A stretch of DNA of 64,000 bases from UKL13-2 sp031414695 (GTDB lineage Bacteria; Pseudomonadota; Gammaproteobacteria; Burkholderiales; Usitatibacteraceae): the NCBI GenBank assembly GCA_031414695.1, contig JANNWG010000076.1, positions 20,384 to 84,383 on the forward strand. Direction: 5' to 3'. Shown piece after piece: positions 42,528 to 51,995 of the stretch. The notes under the pieces are model-generated. The model was not told where the DNA came from. It ran no database searches and was given only the letters and a program-made list of their open reading frames with translations. Position 1 is the stretch's first letter; each line of letters opens with the position of its first letter. Made by a program: the position numbers and the translations under genes.

Positions 42528-43402
42528 CACGCAAAGGCATCATCCTAGCAGGCGGCAGCGGCACGCGGCTTTATCCGGTAACGCAGGTGGTCTCCAAGCA
42601 ACTGCTGCCCATTTACGATAAGCCGATGGTCTACTACCCATTGACGACGTTAATGCTCTCGGGCATTCGCGATATCTTGATTATTTCCACTCCGCAAGAC
42701 ACGCCGCGTTTTAATGAGCTGCTTGGTGATGGTAAAAAGTGGGGGCTTAATCTTTCTTATGCAGTACAGCCCTCCCCTGATGGCCTTGCCCAAGCGTTTT
42801 TAATCGGCAAAGACTTTATTGGCGATTTGCCTTCCACGTTAATTTTGGGCGACAACATTTTTTACGGCCATGATTTATCAACCATGTTGCAAAAAGCCGC
42901 TGCGCGCGAAAGTGGTGCCACTGTATTTGCTTACCCTGTTACTGACCCTGAACGTTATGGTGTGGCCGAATTTGACGCGTCAGGACGCGTGGTGTCATTA
43001 GAAGAAAAACCAGCAAAACCAAAATCACGTTATGCGGTTACCGGCATTTATTTTTATGACAACCAAGTATGTCAATTAGCCGCGTCGTTAAAGCCTTCAG
43101 CGCGAGGTGAGTTGGAAATTACCGATTTAAATCGACTTTATCTTGAGCGGAATCAGCTCAATTGCGAAAACATGGGGCGCGGTATGGCGTGGCTAGACAC
43201 GGGTACCCACGAATCGCTGCTGGAAGCATCACAGTATATTGAAACCATTGAGCGTCGCCAAGGCTTAAAAATCGCCTGTCCAGAGGAGATTTCCTACCGT
43301 CAAGGCTGGATTGATGCGGCTGCTATTAAGCAGCTCGCCCAGCCGATGCTAAAAAATGCGTATGGTCAATATCTATTGCAACTCTTGACAGAGACTCATT
43401 GA
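42524..43402 (+). CDS. rfbA: glucose-1-phosphate thymidylyltransferase
   Basis: This 292-residue nucleotidyltransferase has N-terminal GIILAGGSGTRLYPVTQVVS, YDKPMVYYPLTTLMLSGIRD, LILGDNIFYGHD and EEKPAKPKSRYAVTGIYFYD. It makes dTDP-glucose. It overlaps rfbB by 4 bases and rfbC by one base. Confidence 0.97.
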   Translation: MTRKGIILAGGSGTRLYPVTQVVSKQLLPIYDKPMVYYPLTTLMLSGIRDILIISTPQDTPRFNELLGDGKKWGLNLSYAVQPSPDGLAQAFLIGKDFIGDLPSTLILGDNIFYGHDLSTMLQKAAARESGATVFAYPVTDPERYGVAEFDASGRVVSLEEKPAKPKSRYAVTGIYFYDNQVCQLAASLKPSARGELEITDLNRLYLERNQLNCENMGRGMAWLDTGTHESLLEASQYIETIERRQGLKIACPEEISYRQGWIDAAAIKQLAQPMLKNAYGQYLLQLLTETH

Positions 43403-43953
43403 TGCGCGTGATTGACACCAATATCGCGGATGTAAAAATTATTGCGCCGACCGTGTATGGCGACGAACGAGGTTTTTTTTACGAGAGTTTTAATCAATCA
43501 AAGTTCGTTCATTTGACAGGCGTTACTGAGCCTTTCGTGCAAGACAATCACTCCAAAAGCGTGCGCGGCGTGTTACGTGGTTTGCATTATCAAATTGAGC
43601 AGGCGCAGGGCAAGTTAGTGCGTGTTACCGCAGGTGAAGTGTTTGACGTTGTAGTGGATTTGCGCCGCGCCTCGGCTAGTTTTGGGCAGCATGTGGCACT
43701 AACCTTGTCATCTCAAAATAAGCACATGCTGTGGGTACCAAAAGGCTTCGCGCATGGCTTTTTAGTCGTTTCAGATGAAGCTGAATTCCTATATAAAACC
43801 ACCGACTACTACGCACCCACACATGAGAGAAGCTTACGCTGGGATGATCCATCTCTCAACATTGATTGGCCGTTGACATTAAGCGGTGCACCGCAGTTAA
43901 AGCCAGCGGACGCAAATGCTCCCTTGTTGGCTGATGCTGAAACATTTGTATAA
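43402..43953 (+). CDS. rfbC: dTDP-4-dehydrorhamnose 3,5-epimerase
   Basis: This 183-residue cupin has the pattern ERGFFYESFN, FVQDNHSKSVRGVLRGLHYQ, GEVFDVVVDLRRAS, LWVPKGFAHGFLVVSD and YAPTHERSLRWDDP. The catalytic His is in LRGLHYQ. I chose the ATG at 43402 (TGATG overlap with rfbA); a TTG one codon earlier is possible. It is the third enzyme of dTDP-L-rhamnose synthesis. Confidence 0.96.
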   Translation: MRVIDTNIADVKIIAPTVYGDERGFFYESFNQSKFVHLTGVTEPFVQDNHSKSVRGVLRGLHYQIEQAQGKLVRVTAGEVFDVVVDLRRASASFGQHVALTLSSQNKHMLWVPKGFAHGFLVVSDEAEFLYKTTDYYAPTHERSLRWDDPSLNIDWPLTLSGAPQLKPADANAPLLADAETFV

Positions 43954-43961
43954 ATAGGAAT

Positions 43962-46022
43962 ATGTCAACTCGAATCCCTCGAATTCTTATTACCGGTAAA
44001 AACGGTCAACTTGGCTACGAGTTAGCGCGCTCATTTGCGTCACTTCCTAATCTTGAAATATTAGCACTCGATCGCAGCCAACTCGATCTCACGCGGCCTG
44101 ATCAAATTCGCGCCACCATCCGCGATATGCAACCACAGCTCATTATCAATGCGGCGGCATATACCGCAGTTGATCATGCTGAAGACGATGCCGCTCTCGC
44201 GATGCAAGTCAATGCCATCGCGCCAGCGTTATTGGCTGAGGAAGCCAATCGTTATGGTGCCGCCATCATTCATTACTCAACTGACTATGTGTTCGCGGGC
44301 GATGGCAACACCCCTTACCGCGAGATAGACGCGGTTGATCCACAAAGCGTTTACGGCAAATCTAAACTTGCAGGTGAATTAGCCGTATCGTCCATTGCGA
44401 AGCGCTATTTGATTTTGCGCGCGGCTTGGTTGTATTCAAATCGACGACATAATTTTTTATTAACCATGCTGCGTTTAGCACGCGAGCGGGGCTCGTTGAG
44501 TGTCGTCAACGACCAATTAGGCTCACCCACATGGGTACGAGATGTCGCCACTGCCACGCGTCAGCTATTAACGGTGAATGAAACCGATATTAAATTAAAG
44601 GCGTCGAATGGCATTTATCACGTCAGTGCTACAGGCGTGACATCATGGCATGGCTTTGCCGCCGCTATTATTGATAACACCACTGACGCGCAGCGACGTA
44701 TTAAAACTGTTAGCGCTATTAGCACCGCCGAATACAATGCACCCGCCAAACGCCCCGCCTATTCCGTGTTGGCAAACGATAAGCTTGCCTCTACAGGCAT
44801 TACGATGCGCGATTGGCAAACGCAATTGCACGATTGTTTAGATGAACGTCAATCACTCGTTGTTGCGACTGTGCCACCACCCACAGTACATCCCATTCAG
44901 TTATTCGTGCCGACATTTCATATTGACGAATGTTTGAGCGAAATCCGCGAGTGCCTAGAAAAAGGATGGACGGGGTTAGGCTACAAGACGGTTGCTTTTG
45001 AAGAAGCGTGGAAGCAGTACACAGGTTTGCCGCACGCCCACTTTCTGAATTCAGCTACCGTTGGTTTGCATCTGGCTGTTGAAGTCTTAAAGCGAAAACA
45101 TGGCTGGGCCGATGGCGATGAAATCATCACCACGCCACTCACGTTTGTTTCCGATAGCCACACCATTTTGTACGCCAATATGCGGCCCGTGTTTGCCGAT
45201 GTTGACGCTTCGCTTTGTCTTGACCCGATAGATGTGGCCAAAAAAATCACGCCGAAAACACGCGCGGTCATGTTTGTTGGTATGGGCGGCAATCCAGGCC
45301 AATACGCGGCGGTACTTAAGCTATGTCGTGAGCGCGGGCTATCGATCATTCTCGACGCCGCACATATGGCAGGCACGAAAGTCGGTGGGCATAAAACGCA
45401 TGTTGGCAACGACGCTGATGTCACTGTCTTCAGCTACCAAGCAGTTAAAAATTTGCCTACTGCAGATGCGGGCATGATTTGTTTTGCGGACGCGGCTGAC
45501 GACGTTATGGCGCGCAAACTCACCTGGCTCGGCATCAACAAAGACACCTATTCTCGCACCGCATCCGCTGGCAATTACAAGTGGAAATACGATGTCGAAT
45601 ATGTCGGCTATAAATATCACGGCAACTCGATCATGGCGGCGATTGCGCTAGTGCAGCTGCCATACCTTGATGTTGACAACGCGCGTCGCCGTGACATCGC
45701 CAAACGCTACCGAGACGGTTTTGCGCAGCACGCGCACATTCGCACGATTCCTGTCGCAGCCGATTGCGAATCGGCCACTCATCTCTTTCAAATCCGCGTT
45801 AACGATCGTGATGCACTACTAGTCAAGCTCAATGAGGCAATGATTTATCCGGGTGTGCATTACATCGACAATACGCAATATCGAATGTTTGCCTATGCGG
45901 ACGGCACCTGTCCAAACGCACGTCTCGCCTCAGATGAAATTATTTCGCTGCCGATTCATTTGCGACTATCAGACACCGATATTGACCGGGTAGTCGCTGA
46001 AGTTATCAAGCACGCCAAATGA
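43962..46022 (+). CDS. fusion of dTDP-4-dehydrorhamnose reductase and DegT-type aminotransferase
   Basis: This is a single 686-residue frame. Residues 1 to about 295 are RmlD: ILITGKNGQLGYELARS, NAAAYTAVDHAEDD, STDYVFAGDGNTPYRE and catalytic Tyr131/Lys135 in VYGKSKLAGE. After a short linker, residues about 310-686 are a DegT/DnrJ/EryC1/StrS aminotransferase: HFLNSATVGLHLAVEVL, ITTPLTFVSDSHTILY, ILDAAHMAG, and the PLP Lys496 in YQAVKNLPTADAGMI. RmlD completes dTDP-rhamnose. The aminotransferase would convert a nucleotide keto-sugar to an amino sugar. I know of no standard fusion of these two. The stop overlaps the acetyltransferase start. Confidence 0.9.
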   Translation: MSTRIPRILITGKNGQLGYELARSFASLPNLEILALDRSQLDLTRPDQIRATIRDMQPQLIINAAAYTAVDHAEDDAALAMQVNAIAPALLAEEANRYGAAIIHYSTDYVFAGDGNTPYREIDAVDPQSVYGKSKLAGELAVSSIAKRYLILRAAWLYSNRRHNFLLTMLRLARERGSLSVVNDQLGSPTWVRDVATATRQLLTVNETDIKLKASNGIYHVSATGVTSWHGFAAAIIDNTTDAQRRIKTVSAISTAEYNAPAKRPAYSVLANDKLASTGITMRDWQTQLHDCLDERQSLVVATVPPPTVHPIQLFVPTFHIDECLSEIRECLEKGWTGLGYKTVAFEEAWKQYTGLPHAHFLNSATVGLHLAVEVLKRKHGWADGDEIITTPLTFVSDSHTILYANMRPVFADVDASLCLDPIDVAKKITPKTRAVMFVGMGGNPGQYAAVLKLCRERGLSIILDAAHMAGTKVGGHKTHVGNDADVTVFSYQAVKNLPTADAGMICFADAADDVMARKLTWLGINKDTYSRTASAGNYKWKYDVEYVGYKYHGNSIMAAIALVQLPYLDVDNARRRDIAKRYRDGFAQHAHIRTIPVAADCESATHLFQIRVNDRDALLVKLNEAMIYPGVHYIDNTQYRMFAYADGTCPNARLASDEIISLPIHLRLSDTDIDRVVAEVIKHAK

Positions 46023-46540
46023 TTCAGTCACCGCCAAACATACAATCTGCCAACGTCAGACTACGGCTACTCACGGTTGAGGATTTAGCCATGACGCTAA
46101 TATGGCGTAATCGAGAAGAAGTACGACTTTGGCTTGGAACATCGACTGAAATATCGCCAGCGTCTCATCAAGAGTGGTTTCGTGAACATGAAATGGCTGA
46201 CGATGCGTTTATGTTCATCGTCGAGGATGTGAATAGTGGTACGCCACTCGGACAAGTCTCCATATACAGAATTGACCGTGATGTCGGCACGGCGGAGGTT
46301 GGCCGCTTTATCGCAGCACCCGGCGTATCAGGCAAGGGATTGATACGCGAGGCAATTGCCGCGCTTATCCATTTTGCATTTCAAGAGATGAATTTAGAGC
46401 AACTGATATTAGAAGTCATGCCGACAAATGCGCGCGCAATTAAGCTATACACTTCTCTTGGTTTTCAAACCGCCAAATCAAACACGTCAAGCGCTGCCAA
46501 GACAAATATGCTGACGATGTCGCTACACAAACACATATGA
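46019..46540 (+). CDS. GNAT acetyltransferase, nucleotide-amino-sugar type (inferred)
   Basis: This 173-residue RimJ/RimL-like GNAT protein has VRLRLLTVEDLAMTLIWRN, the CoA loop GVSGKGLIREAIAALIHFAF (G-K-G type), and VMPTNARAIKLYTSLGF. It lies directly after the aminotransferase domain gene (ATGA overlap) and before the exporter genes. N-acetylation of the newly made amino sugar is therefore the most likely job, by analogy with WecD and PseH. This is inferred from context, not motif. Confidence 0.8.
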   Translation: MIQSPPNIQSANVRLRLLTVEDLAMTLIWRNREEVRLWLGTSTEISPASHQEWFREHEMADDAFMFIVEDVNSGTPLGQVSIYRIDRDVGTAEVGRFIAAPGVSGKGLIREAIAALIHFAFQEMNLEQLILEVMPTNARAIKLYTSLGFQTAKSNTSSAAKTNMLTMSLHKHI

Positions 46541-47334
46541 ATATTTTTCTCAAACTTGGCAAAGATAATTTGCTCGCGATGCGTAACTGGCGAGTTTGGT
46601 GGCATTTGGGTATGGCGGATGTCCGTAATAAATTCGCCAAATCCGTCGTCGGTCCGACGTGGATACTGCTTAATTTAGCGCTGTGGGTAGGCGGGATTGG
46701 CGTCATTTACGGCACGCTGTTTAGGCAGCCTCTTGAAACATTTTTACCTTTCTTAGCGATTGGTTTTGTGGTGTGGGGCTTCATGACACAGACCATTACC
46801 GAGGGTGGCAACGCGTTTGTATTTGCCGAAGGCTACATCAAGCAATTTACTTATCCTAAGCAGATTTATATCTTGCGTGTGATGGTGAATGCGAGTGTGC
46901 CGTTTATCATTGGTGTGGGTATTTTCTTTGTGGTGATGCTGATGATGAAGCGTGATTTTGGCTTGGGCATGTTGTGGGTATTGCCGGGTATTTTGCTGCT
47001 GGTGTTGGCGAACTATTTACATGCAACCATCATGGCCTATGCCTCCGCACGATTTCGCGATTTACCGCATGGCATGACAGCGCTGCTGCAGGTGCTATTT
47101 TTTGTCACCCCAGTATTTTTTACGGTGGACGTGCTCAAAGAGCGTGGGCTGGATTTTATTTACAAATACAACCCGCTCTACTATTTAATCGAAGTGGTGC
47201 GCTATCCACTCACATCCTTAGCGCCAGCATCAGCAGATGTGTATATCGCGACGGGATTGTATATTTTGGTGCTGATGTTGGTCGCTCTATTTATCGCGCA
47301 GCGCCTAGATAAACGCATTGTTTATATTCTGTGA
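46537..47334 (+). CDS. wzm: ABC-2 type polysaccharide exporter permease (Wzm)
   Basis: This 265-residue membrane protein has six predicted TM segments. The N-terminal cytoplasmic helix region RVWWHLGMADVRNKFAKSVVGPTWILLN is characteristic of O-antigen and teichoic-acid exporter permeases, and the C-terminal YKYNPLYYLIEVVRYPL motif is typical. It exports undecaprenyl-linked O-polysaccharide with the ATPase encoded next. Presence of wzm/wzt implies ABC-dependent rather than Wzx/Wzy-dependent O-antigen assembly. Confidence 0.93.
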   Translation: MNIFLKLGKDNLLAMRNWRVWWHLGMADVRNKFAKSVVGPTWILLNLALWVGGIGVIYGTLFRQPLETFLPFLAIGFVVWGFMTQTITEGGNAFVFAEGYIKQFTYPKQIYILRVMVNASVPFIIGVGIFFVVMLMMKRDFGLGMLWVLPGILLLVLANYLHATIMAYASARFRDLPHGMTALLQVLFFVTPVFFTVDVLKERGLDFIYKYNPLYYLIEVVRYPLTSLAPASADVYIATGLYILVLMLVALFIAQRLDKRIVYIL

Positions 47335-47338
47335 AATC

Positions 47339-48109
47339 ATGACCACACTCGGTATATCACTCAATCAAGTTGGTGTGCGCTTTGATGTCAGCACAGCGGC
47401 AGATGGCCACACGTTAAAAGGTTTTTTAGCGAGCTTGCGACATCGCGCCTCACGTCAGAGAAATGTCATTGAAGCCCTGAAATCAGTCACCCTTGATATT
47501 CATGCTGGTGAGCGGGTGGGCTTAATCGGTCATAACGGTGCGGGCAAATCTACGCTATTAAAAGTCATGGCGGGCATTTATCCGCCGACTTCAGGTACGG
47601 CCAAAACGGTAGGCCATGTCTGCCCGTTATTTGAATTCGCCACCGGCTTTGAGTACAACCGTTCTGGCTGGGAAAATATCCGCATCCGCGCCATGTTGCT
47701 CGGCATGTCGCCTGATGAAATCGAAGACAAATTACCTGAGATTGCTGAATTTTCTGGGCTTGGTAATTTTCTCGATTATCCAACACGCACTTATTCATCT
47801 GGCATGTTTGTCAGGCTTGCCTTTGCTGTTTCTACCTCAGTGAATCCTGAAATATTGTTGCTCGATGAGGTCATGGGCGCGGGCGACTTGGCGTTTACCG
47901 AAAAGGCGAACGTGCGCATGCGTGAATTTATGTCGCAAGGAAAAATATTAGTTTTTTCATCACACAGCTTAGATTTGTTGGCCGATTATTGCAATCGCAC
48001 GGTATGGCTTGACCACGGCATTGTCGTTGATGACGGCCCCACAGCAGAAGTGGTCGCGCATTACAAGAGCCATGCGTTAGGTCGCTCGACTCTACCTGCG
48101 GCTAGCTAA
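47339..48109 (+). CDS. wzt: ABC-type polysaccharide exporter ATPase (Wzt)
   Basis: This 256-residue ATPase has Walker A GLIGHNGAGKSTLLKVMAG, ABC signature YSSGMFVRLAF, Walker B ILLLDEVMGAGD and the H-loop in VFSSHSLDLL. It lacks the C-terminal carbohydrate-binding domain of E. coli O9a-type Wzt. This suggests export without a recognised terminal cap, as in Klebsiella O2a-type systems. I chose the ATG at 47339, 4 bases after the wzm stop. Confidence 0.93.
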   Translation: MTTLGISLNQVGVRFDVSTAADGHTLKGFLASLRHRASRQRNVIEALKSVTLDIHAGERVGLIGHNGAGKSTLLKVMAGIYPPTSGTAKTVGHVCPLFEFATGFEYNRSGWENIRIRAMLLGMSPDEIEDKLPEIAEFSGLGNFLDYPTRTYSSGMFVRLAFAVSTSVNPEILLLDEVMGAGDLAFTEKANVRMREFMSQGKILVFSSHSLDLLADYCNRTVWLDHGIVVDDGPTAEVVAHYKSHALGRSTLPAAS

Positions 48110-48123
48110 TACTCATTTCCCTA

Positions 48124-50037
48124 ATGAATATCGCGCCGCAAGATTCAACCTTAATTGCGCTCATCATAGGTGACGAGACCAAGTACGCCAATGAGGCTGA
48201 AGCACTACTAGTGGCGCTTAATTACTTTATTGAACGCGATACTAGCCATGCACCCGTCATTATCGTCATTGATGGCGAGCGGTGGTTTGAATTACTAGAA
48301 AGCAAACTTAAAACAATCCAACATGCGACCGTGATTGTTATGCCGCACACCACACATCTTCCCGGCAAAATGGCAAATGCGGCGCTGACAAAAGTCAACA
48401 CCCATGCATTAGGCTTCGTCACCCTCGGCAGTGAAATCAGTACACGTTATGCCAACCGTGATGCACTCTGCGCGCATCTCTCAACAGCTGATTCAGCAAT
48501 GGTGGCAGGTTATCGCAGTCAAGGCGATGGGCGTGCCACAGACAATCAATCGTACCTCGTACATCAAGACGATCAATTTTCGAGCGCCTATCCGCACGCG
48601 TGGCTACAGATGCTCGATTTAGTGCCGATGACGAACACGATGTTAACAACATCCATGTGTCGTCAACTCGGCGGCTTTACTGAAAGCCGCGCTATGCAGC
48701 GTATGTGGTGGTGGGAATTTTGCTTACGCGCGAGCCGTTATGGGCGCATTGATTCACTGCCTTTGCAGCCAGTACCCGCCATTGGTTGGCATCACATCCT
48801 ATTTGCAAATGAAATGTCTGCGCCAGTAGACGACAATTTGCGCGTGATGATGCGTGCGTTCAGTGAGCCTCTTCGGCAACTACCCTTACGCGATGATGAA
48901 TTTGCGCTTGCAACGGCGCCTAGCGAATCACGCAACACCGTGAAAGCCCCCTATTGGCGGGCACTTTCAAGCATTATGCGTGGTGCGTTGCTCAATAAGG
49001 CGGCAAGTTTAGGCAGACCCATACGCATCGCCGTATTAGGTGGTGTGAATGAACCTGCACATAATCAACTATGTTTTTTTAATTATTTTTCGCTCATGCA
49101 AGATTGGAATGTCATCACCTGGCGAAGCCTGCTTGATGAGCGTGCGACGTTTGCTGATTTGGCGAATGTTGATTTAGTCATTTTTAGCCGAACCCGTAGC
49201 GAGCGCGGTGCTTCGCTGATGCGCGAATGTGCAGCTAACAATATTCGCACTCTCTACATGCTTGACGATAATTGGTTTTGGCTAGGACGCGAGTGGGATG
49301 AATATACGGATATTTTCTCACCGGGCAAGCCGCCGTATGAAAACTTTCTCTATTGTGTGCGCCATGCGGATACAACACTCACTTATAGCGCACCGCTCGC
49401 CGAAGATTTACGTCCATATGTACAACATGCAAAATCATTAGCGCTCCTACCTACTAATGTAAATTTGTCATTATTCCCAGCTAGACCCGAGGCAAATGCC
49501 CGCATCACGACTATCGGCTATGTCGGTAGCCTACGTAAAAACATGATGGCTTTTGACGCGTTAGTAAATATCGCCAACAGCCGCACCGACGTCAATCTAT
49601 TCATCATGTCTAATTCACTACCGCAGGAGTTTGCGAACTTTGATCCGAAGCGTTTACGCTATGAGCCGTATCAATTTAATTACGAGGGCTATGCTGCCAC
49701 CGTGACGCGTGCGGCACCCGATATTTTAGTCGCCCCAGTAGGCCGTTCGCGTTTTGAGGAATCAAAGTGTCCGAATAAGTTTTTGGAGATTACCGCTTGT
49801 GGAGCAGTTGGCGTTTATAGCCGCGCTGAACCTTATTTGTCACATGTCGTCGAAGCTGAGACGGGATTATTTGCCGATGACAGCGTGACGTCTTGGACGA
49901 ATGCGATCAATCAGTTAATTGATTCACGTGAGTTGCGTCAAAAGTTGTCGCGTCAAGCCTATCAACAGGTGAGCCGTGATTATTCGACCGTCGCGGTGTT
50001 GCCGAAATTTGTCGAGATGCTGCTAAAGAGTCTTTAA
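48124..50037 (+). CDS. two-domain glycosyltransferase
   Basis: This 637-residue protein has an N-terminal GT-A-like region (about 1-270: LIALIIGDETKYANEAEALL, FVTLGSEISTRYANRDAL, MWWWEFCLRASRYG). The C-terminal GT-B/GT1-like region (about 295-637) contains IRIAVLGGVNEPAHNQ, GYVGSLRKNMMAFDAL, VAPVGRSRFEESKCPNKFLE and ITACGAVGVYS. It could add two residues of the O-chain. The junction at residues about 276-286 is encoded by a stretch matching half of the dispersed palindrome. It is last in the operon, 87 bases before the secretion-operon promoter region. Confidence 0.85.
   Translation: MNIAPQDSTLIALIIGDETKYANEAEALLVALNYFIERDTSHAPVIIVIDGERWFELLESKLKTIQHATVIVMPHTTHLPGKMANAALTKVNTHALGFVTLGSEISTRYANRDALCAHLSTADSAMVAGYRSQGDGRATDNQSYLVHQDDQFSSAYPHAWLQMLDLVPMTNTMLTTSMCRQLGGFTESRAMQRMWWWEFCLRASRYGRIDSLPLQPVPAIGWHHILFANEMSAPVDDNLRVMMRAFSEPLRQLPLRDDEFALATAPSESRNTVKAPYWRALSSIMRGALLNKAASLGRPIRIAVLGGVNEPAHNQLCFFNYFSLMQDWNVITWRSLLDERATFADLANVDLVIFSRTRSERGASLMRECAANNIRTLYMLDDNWFWLGREWDEYTDIFSPGKPPYENFLYCVRHADTTLTYSAPLAEDLRPYVQHAKSLALLPTNVNLSLFPARPEANARITTIGYVGSLRKNMMAFDALVNIANSRTDVNLFIMSNSLPQEFANFDPKRLRYEPYQFNYEGYAATVTRAAPDILVAPVGRSRFEESKCPNKFLEITACGAVGVYSRAEPYLSHVVEAETGLFADDSVTSWTNAINQLIDSRELRQKLSRQAYQQVSRDYSTVAVLPKFVEMLLKSL
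48949..48979 (+). repeat. half copy of dispersed palindrome inside a CDS
   Basis: CCCTATTGGCGGGCACTTTC then AAGCATTATGC matches the left arm and outer flank of the repeat (compare CGGGCACTTTCAAGCAT at 16856-16872, identical over 17 bases). It is read in frame as APYWRALSSIMR between the two glycosyltransferase domains. Confidence 0.55.
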
Positions 50038-50151
50038 CCGCCGATGGATGGTTACAATTTTTTTCAATTGTCCCGCGATCACCATCCTCACAACCATAAA
50101 CCTTCACTGCCTCACTGCTATACTCGAAAGTCCATTTTAAGCAGTCACATC

Positions 50152-51939
50152 ATGACCGACATTCTCAGTCAAACCACTCTCGCTGATAGTATTGCGCCCG
50201 CAGACGATTTAACGCTGTCGAGCGAACCAATCTCATCGACATTGAAAATCGGTGAGGTGTTAACACAGCGCGGCAAGCTCGACACCTCCAACCTAGACCG
50301 CGCCCTCAAAGTGCAAGACACCGCACGCATTGCAGGTAGCCGCGAAAAAATAGGCTCCATCCTCACGCGCATGGGCATGGTGTCGCATCGCGAATTAGCA
50401 GCAGCATTAGCAGAGCAGCGTGGTTGGGTAATTGTAGAGGCAGCGGAATTTCCTGAAATACCGGTGATGGAGGACGCAATTTCGTCGCGTTTTATTTTGG
50501 AGGCGCGCGCGATTCCTGTTTCAGAAACAGAAGCGAATGTGGTGCTGGCGATGGTTGACCCTGAAGATGTATTTACCGTGCGAGCGTTTCAAGCCGCAAC
50601 GGGAAAAACAATCTCGCCTAAGCTCATTGCCGCGAATGATTTTGATGTCGCGTATGAAAAACTCTACGGCGCAGGCAAGTCCTCAATGGGCCAGATTGTT
50701 GACAATATTTCGACGCGTGATGAAGAGCAAGAGTTTGGCGATATTGAACACCTAAAAGATTTAGCCTCTGAAGCCCCAGTGATTCGCTTGGTCAATTTGG
50801 TGATTAACCATGCGTTGGAACGTCGCGCCTCCGATATTCATATCGAGCCATTTGAGAATCGCTTGATTGTGCGTTACCGCATTGATGGCGTATTGCACGA
50901 AACAGAATCGCCACCGCGTAGACTCTCAGCCGCCGTTATTTCGCGCATCAAAATCATGGCAAACCTCGATATTGCCGAGCGCCGCTTGCCGCAAGATGGT
51001 CGCATCAAGCTACGCGTGCAGGGCAAAGAAATTGATCTTCGCGTCTCAACCGTGCCGACTATGCATGGTGAGTCAGTGGTGATGCGTATATTGGATAAAG
51101 GCGGCGTCACGCTTGATTTTGCAGCACTTGGTTTTGATGAGGCTAACTTAAAAGTCTTTCTCGATATTTTGAATCAGCCGCACGGCGTGTTGCTGGTCAC
51201 AGGCCCGACAGGTTCAGGTAAAACCACCACGCTCTACACCGCCCTCGATAGGCTGAACCAGCCCGATGTGAAAATCCTCACAGTGGAAGACCCGGTCGAA
51301 TATCAAATGCCGGGGATTAACCAAATACAGGTAAAGCCGCAAATACAATTAACCTTTGCCAACGCGCTCCGCTCCATCGTGCGGCAAGACCCAGACGTAA
51401 TTATGATCGGCGAGATTCGTGATCTTGAGACCGCGCAAATCGCAGTGCAATCCGCACTTACAGGTCACATGGTGTTATCAACGCTACACACCAACGATGC
51501 CGCCTCGAGTATCAACCGTCTGCTCGATATGGGCGTAGATGATTATTTGTTGACTTCCACAGTTGTCGGCATTCAGGCGCAGCGTCTAGTTAGGCGGCTT
51601 TGCGGGCATTGCAAAACGCCTTACCATCCGGTGGAAGAAGTCGTTATGCAAATGGGCTTACGGCGTTTCACCAAAGACAAAGATGTCACGCTGCATCACG
51701 CCAAAGGCTGTGAACATTGTGGCCACACTGGTTATTTTGGTCGCGAATGCATCATGGAAGTCTTGCCGGTCACTGATGATATTCGTAGTCTCGTGATGAA
51801 ACACGCCACCGCGTCCGAACTTCGTAATGAGGCGATGAAACAAGGCATGGAAACCATGTACGAAAATGGGCTCAAAAAAGCGGTGAATGGGGTGACTACG
51901 TTGGAAGAGGTATTGCGTGTGACAAGGGAAGATACGTGA
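50152..51939 (+). CDS. gspE: type II secretion ATPase GspE
   Basis: This 595-residue protein has an N-terminal T2SSE_N region (KIGEVLTQRGKLDTSNLDRA) and a RecA-like ATPase with Walker A LVTGPTGSGKTTTLYTALD, Asp box VEDPVEYQMPGI, Walker B DVIMIGEIRDLETAQIA and His box STLHTND. The zinc-binding CGHCKTPYHP and GCEHCGHTGYFGR follow. It powers pseudopilus assembly from the cytoplasmic face. I chose the ATG at 50152. The longer upstream frame is unlikely to be translated. Confidence 0.95.
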   Translation: MTDILSQTTLADSIAPADDLTLSSEPISSTLKIGEVLTQRGKLDTSNLDRALKVQDTARIAGSREKIGSILTRMGMVSHRELAAALAEQRGWVIVEAAEFPEIPVMEDAISSRFILEARAIPVSETEANVVLAMVDPEDVFTVRAFQAATGKTISPKLIAANDFDVAYEKLYGAGKSSMGQIVDNISTRDEEQEFGDIEHLKDLASEAPVIRLVNLVINHALERRASDIHIEPFENRLIVRYRIDGVLHETESPPRRLSAAVISRIKIMANLDIAERRLPQDGRIKLRVQGKEIDLRVSTVPTMHGESVVMRILDKGGVTLDFAALGFDEANLKVFLDILNQPHGVLLVTGPTGSGKTTTLYTALDRLNQPDVKILTVEDPVEYQMPGINQIQVKPQIQLTFANALRSIVRQDPDVIMIGEIRDLETAQIAVQSALTGHMVLSTLHTNDAASSINRLLDMGVDDYLLTSTVVGIQAQRLVRRLCGHCKTPYHPVEEVVMQMGLRRFTKDKDVTLHHAKGCEHCGHTGYFGRECIMEVLPVTDDIRSLVMKHATASELRNEAMKQGMETMYENGLKKAVNGVTTLEEVLRVTREDT

Positions 51940-51995
51940 ACTTATATTGCTATCTAACACTGAATGAGTCACATTTCACCCACCCACGAACGACT

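Noticed and set aside
50044..50151. N-terminal extension of gspE starting at 50044
   Set aside because: The residues are His/Pro/Tyr-rich and unlike the family. The ATG at 50152 starts right before the T2SSE_N region.
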